Assembly (NCBI RefSeq): GCF_019145375.1
Contig: NZ_JAHSTX010000001.1
Span: 905,001-969,000 of the forward strand
Source of the DNA: Pseudomonas triticicola
GTDB lineage: Bacteria > Pseudomonadota > Gammaproteobacteria > Pseudomonadales > Pseudomonadaceae
DNA: 64,000 nucleotides
Direction: 5' to 3'
Positions 11,275 through 18,375 of the stretch are shown here, in pieces. Each line of letters starts with the position of its first letter. Positions within the stretch are counted from its first letter, which is position 1. A program made the position numbers and the translations under genes. The notes below the pieces were generated by a model that was not told the DNA's origin, searched no databases, and worked only from the letters and a program-made list of their open reading frames with translations.

Positions 11275-11700
11275 TCAGTCGATCAGGCGCTTCTGAAAGT
11301 AGTGCCGCTTGTGCCCCGGTGGGTAGTCAACGATTTCCCCAAACTGGCTGAAACCGAGCTTCCTGTAGAACTCCGGCGCCTGAAAATCGAAGGTGTCGAG
11401 CCAGAGGCCGTAGCAATTTTTTTCCCTGGCCAGGGCTTCCGCCTGAGCCATCAATTTCGAGCCGAGCCCCTGTCCGCGACCCTGCTCCGGTACTGACAGC
11501 AGTTCGATGAACATCCAGCGAAAAATCATTCGCCCGTACAAACCGCCCAGTATTTCGCCATTCTGGTCTTTGACCATCAAGGCGAACGGTTCGGATTTCG
11601 AACCGCCGGTTTGAGCATCGTTGTATTCGATCAGCGGCTGCAGAATGGCCTGACGCTGTTCCTCGGTAGGATTGTGCGTCAACTCGATACGCAAATTCAT
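11275..11700 (-). CDS. GNAT family N-acetyltransferase
   Basis: The 141 residues follow the GNAT pattern: LMVKDQNGEILGGLYGRMIFRW for strands 2-4, the acetyl-CoA loop EQGRGQGLGSKLMAQAE near residue 85 (Q/RxxGxG/A), and FYRKLGFSQFGEI at the end. The substrate cannot be told. The start ATG at 11700 (MNLRIELTHNP) was preferred over a longer frame that lacks similarity. Confidence 0.88.
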   Translation of the reverse strand: MNLRIELTHNPTEEQRQAILQPLIEYNDAQTGGSKSEPFALMVKDQNGEILGGLYGRMIFRWMFIELLSVPEQGRGQGLGSKLMAQAEALAREKNCYGLWLDTFDFQAPEFYRKLGFSQFGEIVDYPPGHKRHYFQKRLID

Positions 11701-11852
11701 GCATGACTTCCTTGTGTAATTGAACGCCCAGCCTAACCCGTCCGGGCAAACGCCTCCAAGCCCTTCGATCAAACAAGCGGAACCGTCAAACCAGCGCTGC
11801 GGTCTAGGCTTTTATCGCGTCTTTCCCTGAGCGCGATTGATGAGGAAATCCC

Positions 11853-12293
11853 GTGAATATTTTTGAAGCCCTGCGCGAAAGCCACGAGCGCCAGCGCACT
11901 TACGCCAAGGCTTTGATCGCGACCAGCGGCGACAGCCCTGAGCGGGTCGAGGCCTACAAGCAGCTCAAAGCAGAACTGCAAGCGCATGAAACCGCTGAAG
12001 AGCGGCACTTCTACATCCCGCTGATGGCAATCGACGAAGGCGTGGACCTGAGCCGCCATGCCATTGCCGAGCACCACGAAATGGACGAGATGATGGAAGA
12101 ACTCGACGAGACCGAGATGTCCAGTCCGGCGTGGCTGGCCACGGCCAAAAAGCTTTCCGACAAGGTTCATCACCACCTCGAGGAAGAAGAGCACAAATTC
12201 TTCCAGATGGCCGGCAAGCTGCTCGACGATAAACAGAAAACCCAACTCGCCGGGCAGTACGAAAAGGAGTATCAGGCGCAACTGTCTGAATGA
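11853..12293 (+). CDS. Hemerythrin HHE-domain protein
   Basis: Hemerythrin-like proteins hold a non-heme di-iron site in a four-helix bundle and sense or bind oxygen or nitric oxide. The 146 residues carry the His/Glu ligands in order: FEALRESHERQR near the start, LQAHETAEERHFYIPL near residue 50, AIAEHHEMDEMMEEL near residue 75, and VHHHLEEEEHKFF near residue 110. It is a cytosolic single-domain protein with a weak binding site before the ATG. Confidence 0.9.
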   Translation: MNIFEALRESHERQRTYAKALIATSGDSPERVEAYKQLKAELQAHETAEERHFYIPLMAIDEGVDLSRHAIAEHHEMDEMMEELDETEMSSPAWLATAKKLSDKVHHHLEEEEHKFFQMAGKLLDDKQKTQLAGQYEKEYQAQLSE

Positions 12294-12456
12294 CCAAAGG
12301 CGACTCGGCGTGTAGGTGTTCAGCTACACGATGAGTGCGATGCGTCGTCGAGCACTGGTTATGCATCCAGTGTTTCCGGGCTTTTTACGTCTTGCACACT
12401 GGGACTGTGACAAAAGCGCCGATGGACAAAAAATTCACCTCCGTTAGCTTGAAGGC

Positions 12457-12475
12457 CTCTCCTCGGGAAGGAGAG
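12457..12475 (+). promoter_or_regulatory. Leader hairpin before the LPMO-like gene
   Basis: CTCTCCT and AGGAGAG form a perfect 7-bp stem with loop CGGGA, 23 bases before the start codon. Together with an ACGGA core at 12487-12491 that overlaps the ribosome binding site, this resembles leaders bound by RsmA/RsmE. That is inference from the motif only. Confidence 0.45.
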
Positions 12476-12497
12476 TTCTCAAATCAACGGAGTGAAC

Positions 12498-13136
12498 ATG
12501 ATGAATCAGGCAATCCCACAAACCCAACTCAAACACGGTCGTGTCATCTCGCCAGCGAGTCGCGGCGCAGTGGCCATCGACCTCGGCTTGCTAGGCGCCT
12601 GGCAAGTCAATGAAATGGAAGGTGGCAAGAACTTTCCGGCCATGGAAGCCGGACCGTTCCCGCAACCCTTCGAAACCGACTCGGACAGCGCCGCGCCGCC
12701 GGCCGATGGCTACATTCTCAGCGGCGGCAAGACCGATGCCCGCGATTGTGTCAATTACACCGACGACGAGATGAGCAAGAAGCTCGGCCGTTCATTCAAC
12801 TGGCCGCTGCTTAATGTCGATCCGGGGCAGATTCTCGAGGTCAGCTGGGCGTACACCGCGCCGCACACCACCCGTGGTTATCGCTGGCTGATCACCAAAG
12901 ACGGCTGGGATCCACAGCAACGCATCAGCCGTGCGCAGCTCGAAACCCAGCCGTTCTTCGAAGACTTCTACCCGCAAGTGCCGTATTACAGCCATGCCGG
13001 CGAATTGAAGGCCAAGGTCGATCATCAAGTGAAGCTGCCTGCGAACAAGCAGGGTCATCACGTCATTGTGCTGATGTGGATCGTCGCCAACACCGGCAAC
13101 GCCTTCTACCAGGCCTTCGACGTCGACTTTCAGTAA
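12498..13136 (+). CDS. AA10-type lytic polysaccharide monooxygenase-like (chitin-binding) protein without signal peptide
   Basis: AA10 enzymes are copper monooxygenases that cut chitin or cellulose. This 212-residue protein has the whole catalytic domain: KHGRVISPASRG at residues 12-23, the second copper histidine in AYTAPHTTRGYRW (about His123), the conserved ITKDGWDPQQ, and the axial Phe region NAFYQAFDVDFQ at the end. In secreted AA10 enzymes the first His is the mature N-terminus. Here it is residue 13, behind a polar stretch MMNQAIPQTQLK that is not a signal peptide. Either an unusual export or cleavage route is used, or the protein has another role. GTG at 12492 is an alternative start and adds no signal. 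Confidence 0.85.
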   Translation: MMNQAIPQTQLKHGRVISPASRGAVAIDLGLLGAWQVNEMEGGKNFPAMEAGPFPQPFETDSDSAAPPADGYILSGGKTDARDCVNYTDDEMSKKLGRSFNWPLLNVDPGQILEVSWAYTAPHTTRGYRWLITKDGWDPQQRISRAQLETQPFFEDFYPQVPYYSHAGELKAKVDHQVKLPANKQGHHVIVLMWIVANTGNAFYQAFDVDFQ

Positions 13137-13152
13137 CCGCGCAGGCTGAACG

Positions 13153-13181
13153 AGCCCGGTAGCGCTGCCGGGCTTTTTTTG
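13153..13181 (+). terminator. Rho-independent terminator after the LPMO-like gene
   Basis: AGCCCGG and CCGGGCT form the stem around TAGCGCTG, followed by a run of T. Placed 16 bases after the stop codon. Confidence 0.88.
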
Positions 13182-13213
13182 TCGGCGCAATTGATCGACC
13201 ATGGAGTCCCCCC

Positions 13214-13822
13214 ATGAAGACAGGATCAGACGCGATGTCCAACACAGCCGAACGGGTCAACATCGTCGACTTTCAGGTGTTGTCCCACGACTGGTATCTG
13301 CTGAAGAAAATCACCTTCGATTACCACCGCAACAACGGCGAATGGCAGCGCCAGACCCGCGAGGTATACGACCGGGGCAACGGCGCGGCGATTCTGCTGT
13401 TCAACCGCGAAAAGCACACGGTGGTGCTGACCCGCCAGTTTCGTTTGCCTGTGTTCGTCAACGGCCACGATGGATTGTTGATCGAGGTGGCCGCCGGGTT
13501 GCTGGAAGGTGCCGCGCCCGAGCAGCGCATTCGTGACGAAGCCGAGGAGGAAACCGGTTACCGCGTGCACGACGTGAAAAAAGTATTCGAGGCGTACATG
13601 AGCCCCGGTTCGGTGACGGAGAAGTTGCACTTCTTTATCGCCGAATACGACGCGGCATCCAAGGTCAGCGACGGTGGTGGCCTGGAAGAGGAAACCGAAG
13701 AACTGGAAGTGCTCGAGTGGGGCTTCGATGAGGCATTGGCAGCATTTCAACGCGGCGAGATCTGTGACGCCAAGACCATCATGCTGTTGCAGTACGCGGC
13801 GATGAATAACCTCTTCGCTTGA
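13214..13822 (+). CDS. nudK: Nudix hydrolase, NudK (GDP-mannose pyrophosphatase) type
   Basis: NudK-type enzymes hydrolyse GDP-mannose and related sugar nucleotides. The product resembles E. coli NudK along its length: REVYDRGNGAAILLFN near residue 50, VVLTRQFRLPVFVNG, the Nudix box GLLEGAAPEQRIRDEAEEET (then GY), and FEAYMSPGSVTEKLHFFIAEY after it. The box has Asp where most Nudix boxes have Arg; E. coli NudK also departs from consensus there. ATG 13214 has GGAG seven bases upstream; ATG 13235 (MSNTAERVNIV) also fits the family. Confidence 0.9.
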   Translation: MKTGSDAMSNTAERVNIVDFQVLSHDWYLLKKITFDYHRNNGEWQRQTREVYDRGNGAAILLFNREKHTVVLTRQFRLPVFVNGHDGLLIEVAAGLLEGAAPEQRIRDEAEEETGYRVHDVKKVFEAYMSPGSVTEKLHFFIAEYDAASKVSDGGGLEEETEELEVLEWGFDEALAAFQRGEICDAKTIMLLQYAAMNNLFA

Positions 13823-13828
13823 TTCGGG

Positions 13829-13851
13829 CAGGAGCTGCCAAAGGCTGCGAT
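13829..13851. repeat. Single REP-like unit (GGAGCTGCCAAAGGCTGCGA type)
   Basis: A single copy of the GGAGCTGCC(G/A)AAGGCTGCGAT unit, another Pseudomonas REP family; a sister copy is at 55603-55630. No inverted partner was seen nearby. Confidence 0.55.
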
Positions 13852-13970
13852 GGCTCAGCATACTGGCTGAACGGGGAGGCGCAATACGCAAAGCCGGCCA
13901 TACTGCTTGTTGCTCCTGAAGCGTTGCCCTGCGTTTTGCGCAGTCCCCAAAAACAAAAAGAGATCGACTC

Positions 13971-15698
13971 ATGAAGTACGAACCTTTGGCCAGATCGCTC
14001 ATTGCGACCTCCCTGGCGCTCAGCTGTCTCATGGCTCACGCGGCATCGGTGGCGCCGGTTGCGGCGGAAAACGGCATGGTGGTCACCGCGCAACATCTGG
14101 CGACCCATGTCGGCGTCGATGTTTTGAAAAACGGCGGCAATGCCGTGGACGCGGCAGTGGCCGTGGGCTATGCGCTGGCGGTTGTCTATCCGGCTGCGGG
14201 CAACCTTGGCGGCGGCGGGTTCATGACTATTCAACTGGCGGACGGGCGCAAGACCTTTCTCGATTTCCGTGAGAAAGCGCCGCTGGCAGCGACCGCCAAC
14301 ATGTATCTGGACAAGGACGGTAACGTCATCCCGGACCTGAGCACCCGTGGCCACCTGGCGGTCGGCGTACCGGGCACCGTGTCCGGCATGGAGCTGGCCC
14401 TGAGTAAATACGGCACCAAACAGCGCAAGGAGATGATTGCCCCGGCGATCAAACTGGCCGAAGACGGTTTCGAATTGCAGCAGGGCGATGTCGAGCTGCT
14501 CGAATACGCGACGGATGTGTTCAAGAAGGACATGCGCGATTCCGGCTCGATCTTCCTCAGCAACGGCGAGCCGATGCAGGTCGGGCAGAAACTGGTGCAA
14601 AAGGATCTGGCGAAAACCCTGCGGACGATTTCCGACAAGGGCGCCGACGGCTTCTACAAAGGCTGGGTTGCCGATGCCATCGTCACCTCCAGTCAGGCCA
14701 ACAAAGGCATCATCACCCAGGCCGACCTGGACAGATACAAGACTCGCGAACTGGCCCCGGTGGAGTGCGATTATCGCGGCTATCACGTGGTCTCGGCGCC
14801 ACCGCCAAGCTCCGGCGGGGTGGTGATCTGCCAGATCATGAATATCCTCGAAGGCTATCCGATGAAGGACCTGGGCTTCCATTCCGCTCAGGGCATGCAC
14901 TACCAGATCGAAGCGATGCGCCACGCGTACGTTGATCGCAACAGCTACCTCGGCGATCCGGATTTCGTGAAGAATCCGATCGAGCACCTGCTGGACAAGA
15001 ATTACGCGACCAAACTGCGCAACGCCATCCAGCCGCAGAAGGCCGGCGTGTCGGCTGAGCTCAAGCCCGGTGTAGCGCCCCACGAGGGCAGCAACACCAC
15101 GCATTATTCGATCGTCGACAAGTGGGGCAATGCCGTCTCGGTCACCTACACCCTCAACGACTGGTTCGGCGCGGGCGTAATGGCCAGCAAGACCGGGGTG
15201 ATTCTCAACGACGAAATGGACGACTTCACCTCCAAGGTCGGCGTGCCGAACATGTATGGCCTGGTTCAGGGGGAGGCCAATGCCATCGCACCGGGCAAGG
15301 CGCCGCTGTCGTCGATGAGTCCGACCATCGTCACCAAGGATGGCAAAGTGGTGATGGTGGTCGGCACGCCGGGTGGTAGCCGGATCATCACCGCGACCTT
15401 GCTGACCATGCTCAACGTCATCGATTACGGCATGGGCTTGCAGGAAGCGGTCGACGCGCCGCGCTTCCATCAGCAGTGGATGCCGGAGGAAACCAACCTC
15501 GAAGACTTCGCCGCCAGCCCGGATACGATAAAGATTCTGGAAAGCTGGGGCCACAAGTTTGCCGGCCCGCAGGATGCCAACCACATTGCCGCGATTCTGG
15601 TCGGCGCGCCGGCACTGGACGGCAAACCGGTTGGCAAGAATCGCTTCTACGGCGCCAATGACCCACGGCGTAATACCGGCTTGTCTTTGGGTTACTGA
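13971..15698 (+). CDS. ggt: Gamma-glutamyltransferase precursor
   Basis: Periplasmic Ntn-hydrolase that cleaves or transfers the gamma-glutamyl group of glutathione. The 575-residue precursor has a signal peptide ending near LMAHA. The large subunit contains NGMVVTAQHLATHVGVDVLKNGG-type sequence, of which NAVDAAVAVGYALAVVYP is typical. Autocleavage should occur before the catalytic Thr in EGSNTTHYSIVDKWGNAVS near residue 380. The small subunit contains LNDWFGAGVM, PLSSMSPTIV and GTPGGSRIITATLLTMLNVI. Length and motifs indicate an intact enzyme. Confidence 0.96.
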   Translation: MKYEPLARSLIATSLALSCLMAHAASVAPVAAENGMVVTAQHLATHVGVDVLKNGGNAVDAAVAVGYALAVVYPAAGNLGGGGFMTIQLADGRKTFLDFREKAPLAATANMYLDKDGNVIPDLSTRGHLAVGVPGTVSGMELALSKYGTKQRKEMIAPAIKLAEDGFELQQGDVELLEYATDVFKKDMRDSGSIFLSNGEPMQVGQKLVQKDLAKTLRTISDKGADGFYKGWVADAIVTSSQANKGIITQADLDRYKTRELAPVECDYRGYHVVSAPPPSSGGVVICQIMNILEGYPMKDLGFHSAQGMHYQIEAMRHAYVDRNSYLGDPDFVKNPIEHLLDKNYATKLRNAIQPQKAGVSAELKPGVAPHEGSNTTHYSIVDKWGNAVSVTYTLNDWFGAGVMASKTGVILNDEMDDFTSKVGVPNMYGLVQGEANAIAPGKAPLSSMSPTIVTKDGKVVMVVGTPGGSRIITATLLTMLNVIDYGMGLQEAVDAPRFHQQWMPEETNLEDFAASPDTIKILESWGHKFAGPQDANHIAAILVGAPALDGKPVGKNRFYGANDPRRNTGLSLGY

Positions 15699-15764
15699 GC
15701 GGAGTAAAAGAGGGGCGGGCGCAGGTCCGCCCCATTCTCAAGGACTGATCAAGGAAGGCTCGAC

Positions 15765-16298
15765 ATGACCACCGCATTACTGATCATCGATGTCCAGCAG
15801 GCGCTGTGTGCTGGTGAATATCAGTGCTTTGAAATCGACCGCGTAATCGCCACGATCAATGATCTGAGCCAACGCGCCCGCGATGCTGGCGTTCCAGTGG
15901 TGTTGATTCAGCATGAAGAAAAGGACGGTCCATTCGTGCATGGGGCGGACGGTTGGCGACTGGCTAACGGTCTGCTGACTTCGACGAAAGACCTGCGTGT
16001 AGGCAAAACCACTGGGGACTCTTTCTATCAGACCGATCTCGGCAAGCTGCTGCCCAGCGAAGACTTCGAACGCCTGATCATCTGCGGCCTGCAGACCGAT
16101 TACTGCGTCAACGCCACGGTGCGCAGCGCGCATTCACTGGGCTACGACATCGTCGTCGCGCGGGATGCGCATTCGACGGTCGATAACGGCAACATGAGCG
16201 CCGAGGACATCATTGCCGAACACAACAAGGACTTCGCCGCCCTGACCAGTTCCGTGGCACGAATCGACGTCAAACCGGCAGCCGAAATCACCTTCTGA
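15765..16298 (+). CDS. Isochorismatase-like cysteine hydrolase
   Basis: The 177 residues show the Asp-Lys-Cys triad of this fold: LLIIDVQQALC (Asp9), VGKTTGDSFYQTDL (Lys near 85), and IICGLQTDYCVNATVRSAH (Cys near 111). Members act as nicotinamidase, ureidoacrylate or isochorismate hydrolases; the substrate cannot be told here. It follows ggt on the same strand after 66 bases with a good AAGGA site. Confidence 0.88.
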   Translation: MTTALLIIDVQQALCAGEYQCFEIDRVIATINDLSQRARDAGVPVVLIQHEEKDGPFVHGADGWRLANGLLTSTKDLRVGKTTGDSFYQTDLGKLLPSEDFERLIICGLQTDYCVNATVRSAHSLGYDIVVARDAHSTVDNGNMSAEDIIAEHNKDFAALTSSVARIDVKPAAEITF

Positions 16299-16315
16299 AC
16301 TCACACAAACCCCCT

Positions 16316-16402
16316 GTGGGAGCGAGCCTGCTCGCGAAAGCGCTGTGACAGCCAACATCAAACCGACTGATATACCGCCTTCGCGAGCAGGCTCGCTCCC
16401 AC
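16316..16402. repeat. REP doublet, GTGGGAGCGAGC family
   Basis: Opposed units separated by about 42 bases; full GTGGGAGCGAGCCTGCTCGC arms on both sides. It lies between convergent genes. Confidence 0.9.
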
Positions 16403-16454
16403 AGGCATTTGGTCGGTCTCAAAATCAGAGAGCACCGCAGTCGGAAACGATGCA

Positions 16455-16769
16455 CTAGGTTTGGACGCGATTCGCCTCACGCAATAACCGCTCGATCTGC
16501 GCCAGTTCCCACGTGCTGAGCAGACTCACCGGGTCCGTGCCATAACGCTGCCACGTGTCCAGCGTCGCTTCATCCCCGGCGCAGTTGCGCGCGTATTCAC
16601 AGTGATGCAAGTGTCCCTCGGCGAAGTCCAACAGCAGATGCCAGCCGTCGATATCTACGGCAATCAGCCCGGACTGGGACATTACCTCGCAGACTTCGAA
16701 CGCAAGCACGCCCAGCGCAGCTTCGCGCAGGCGCTGACACACATCACGGGCGGACAAAAACGCTGACAT
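16455..16769 (-). CDS. Conserved hypothetical protein, 104 residues
   Basis: Small soluble acidic protein starting MSAFLSARDVCQRLREAALG and containing GWHLLLDFAEGHLHHCEYARN and DPVSLLSTWELAQIERLL. No signal or membrane segment. Pseudomonas genomes carry many proteins with this start, but no function is known to me. The longer open frame upstream runs through the opposite-strand transporter gene and is not real. Confidence 0.7.
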   Translation of the reverse strand: MSAFLSARDVCQRLREAALGVLAFEVCEVMSQSGLIAVDIDGWHLLLDFAEGHLHHCEYARNCAGDEATLDTWQRYGTDPVSLLSTWELAQIERLLREANRVQT

Positions 16770-16929
16770 GCTGCGACTCGATTCGATGGACAAGCCTGCA
16801 AGGATAAGGCCCGCGCCACCCCATGTCAGCGTTTCACTGGCCCGAGGCTGAACAATTCCGTAACATTCGCCTCCCTCTTTTTTCGCGAAAACAGCAGCCG
16901 TGCCCAGCGGCCGCTCAGTCAGGTAAGCC

Positions 16930-18375
16930 ATGAAACCGATTCGTCTGCGCGCCGATGTCCTCGCCGGACTCACCACCTCGTTCGCCCTGTTGCCCGAATG
17001 CATTGCTTTCGCGCTGGTCGCGCATCTCAATCCGCTGATGGGCCTGTACGGCGCGTTCATCATTTGCACGTTGACGGCGTTGTTTGGCGGTCGACCGGGC
17101 ATGGTTTCCGGTGCGGCGGGTTCGATGGCGGTGGTGATCGTCGCGCTGGTGGTGCAACACGGCGTGCAATATCTGCTGGCAACGGTGCTGCTCGGTGGTC
17201 TGATCATGATGGCGTTCGGGCTGTTGCGCTTGGGCAAACTGGTGCGCATGGTGCCGCACCCGGTGATGCTCGGCTTCGTCAACGGCCTGGCGATCATCAT
17301 TGCCCTGGCGCAACTGGAGCACTTCAAAAGCGGCGAGCACTGGCTCAGCGGTACGCCGCTGTATCTGATGACCGGGCTGGTGCTACTGACCATGGCCATC
17401 GTTTACATCCTGCCGCGCCTGACCAAAGCGGTGCCGCCGGCCCTCGTGGCGATCCTGGGTGTCGGCCTGCTGGTCTACCTGTTCGGGCTGCCGACCCGTA
17501 CCCTCGGTGACATGGCGCACATTGCCGGCGGTCTGCCGACTTTCGCCATGCCGGACATTCCGTGGAGCCTGGAAACGCTGCGCATCATCGCCCCGTACGC
17601 GATCCTGATGGCGATGGTCGGCCTGCTGGAAACCCTGCTGACGCTGAACCTGACCGACGAAATCACCGAAACCCGTGGCTACCCGGATCGTGAGTGCGTA
17701 GCGCTCGGCGCGGCGAACATGGTGTCCGGTGCGTTCGGCGGCATGGGCGGTTGCGCGATGATCGGCCAGACCGTGATCAACCTCAGCTCCGGCGGGCGCG
17801 GGCGCTTGTCCGGCGTTGTTGCCGGTGTGCTGATTCTGTTGTTCATTCTGTTTCTGTCACCGCTGATCGAGCGTATTCCGCTGGCCGCGCTGGTCGGGGT
17901 GATGTTCGTGGTGTCGCAGCAGACCTTCGCCTGGGCGTCGTTGCGGGTGATCAACAAGGTGCCGCTGCACGATGTGCTGGTAATCATCGCGGTGACCACC
18001 ATCACCGTGTTCACCGATCTGGCCACGGCCGTGCTGTGCGGGATCATCATCGCTGCGCTCAACTTCGCCTGGCAGCAGGCCCGCGAACTGTATGCCGATG
18101 AACATCTTGAAGCCGATGGCAGCAAGCTCTATCGCCTGCACGGCACGCTGTTTTTCGCCTCGACCACGCCGTTTCTCAACCAGTTCGATCCGGCCAACGA
18201 CCCGGCCAAAGTCACTCTCGACTGCCGACACCTGAGCTTTGTCGATTACTCGGCGATCGCCGCATTGAAAACCCTGCGTGAACGCTACGCCAAGGCTGGC
18301 AAGCATTTACAGGTGTTTCACCTGTCGGAACGCTGCAAGAAATTACTCAAGCGCGCCGGCGTCGATCACGACTGA
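16930..18375 (+). CDS. SulP family anion transporter with STAS domain
   Basis: SulP proteins move sulfate, bicarbonate or other anions. The 481 residues begin with the family signature ADVLAGLTTSFALLPECIAFALVAHLNPLMGLYG, seen here at residues 8-43, followed by about ten further hydrophobic spans. The C-terminal 110 residues form a short STAS domain (LYRLHGTLFFASTTPFLNQF and LSFVDYSAIAALKTL). The substrate is not evident. Its last 33 bases overlap the 3' end of the convergent histidine kinase gene. Confidence 0.92.
   Translation: MKPIRLRADVLAGLTTSFALLPECIAFALVAHLNPLMGLYGAFIICTLTALFGGRPGMVSGAAGSMAVVIVALVVQHGVQYLLATVLLGGLIMMAFGLLRLGKLVRMVPHPVMLGFVNGLAIIIALAQLEHFKSGEHWLSGTPLYLMTGLVLLTMAIVYILPRLTKAVPPALVAILGVGLLVYLFGLPTRTLGDMAHIAGGLPTFAMPDIPWSLETLRIIAPYAILMAMVGLLETLLTLNLTDEITETRGYPDRECVALGAANMVSGAFGGMGGCAMIGQTVINLSSGGRGRLSGVVAGVLILLFILFLSPLIERIPLAALVGVMFVVSQQTFAWASLRVINKVPLHDVLVIIAVTTITVFTDLATAVLCGIIIAALNFAWQQARELYADEHLEADGSKLYRLHGTLFFASTTPFLNQFDPANDPAKVTLDCRHLSFVDYSAIAALKTLRERYAKAGKHLQVFHLSERCKKLLKRAGVDHD

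Noticed and set aside
16455..17399. 314-codon minus-strand frame as one gene
   Set aside because: Its upstream two thirds are antisense to the SulP gene; only the last 104 codons from ATG 16769 look real.
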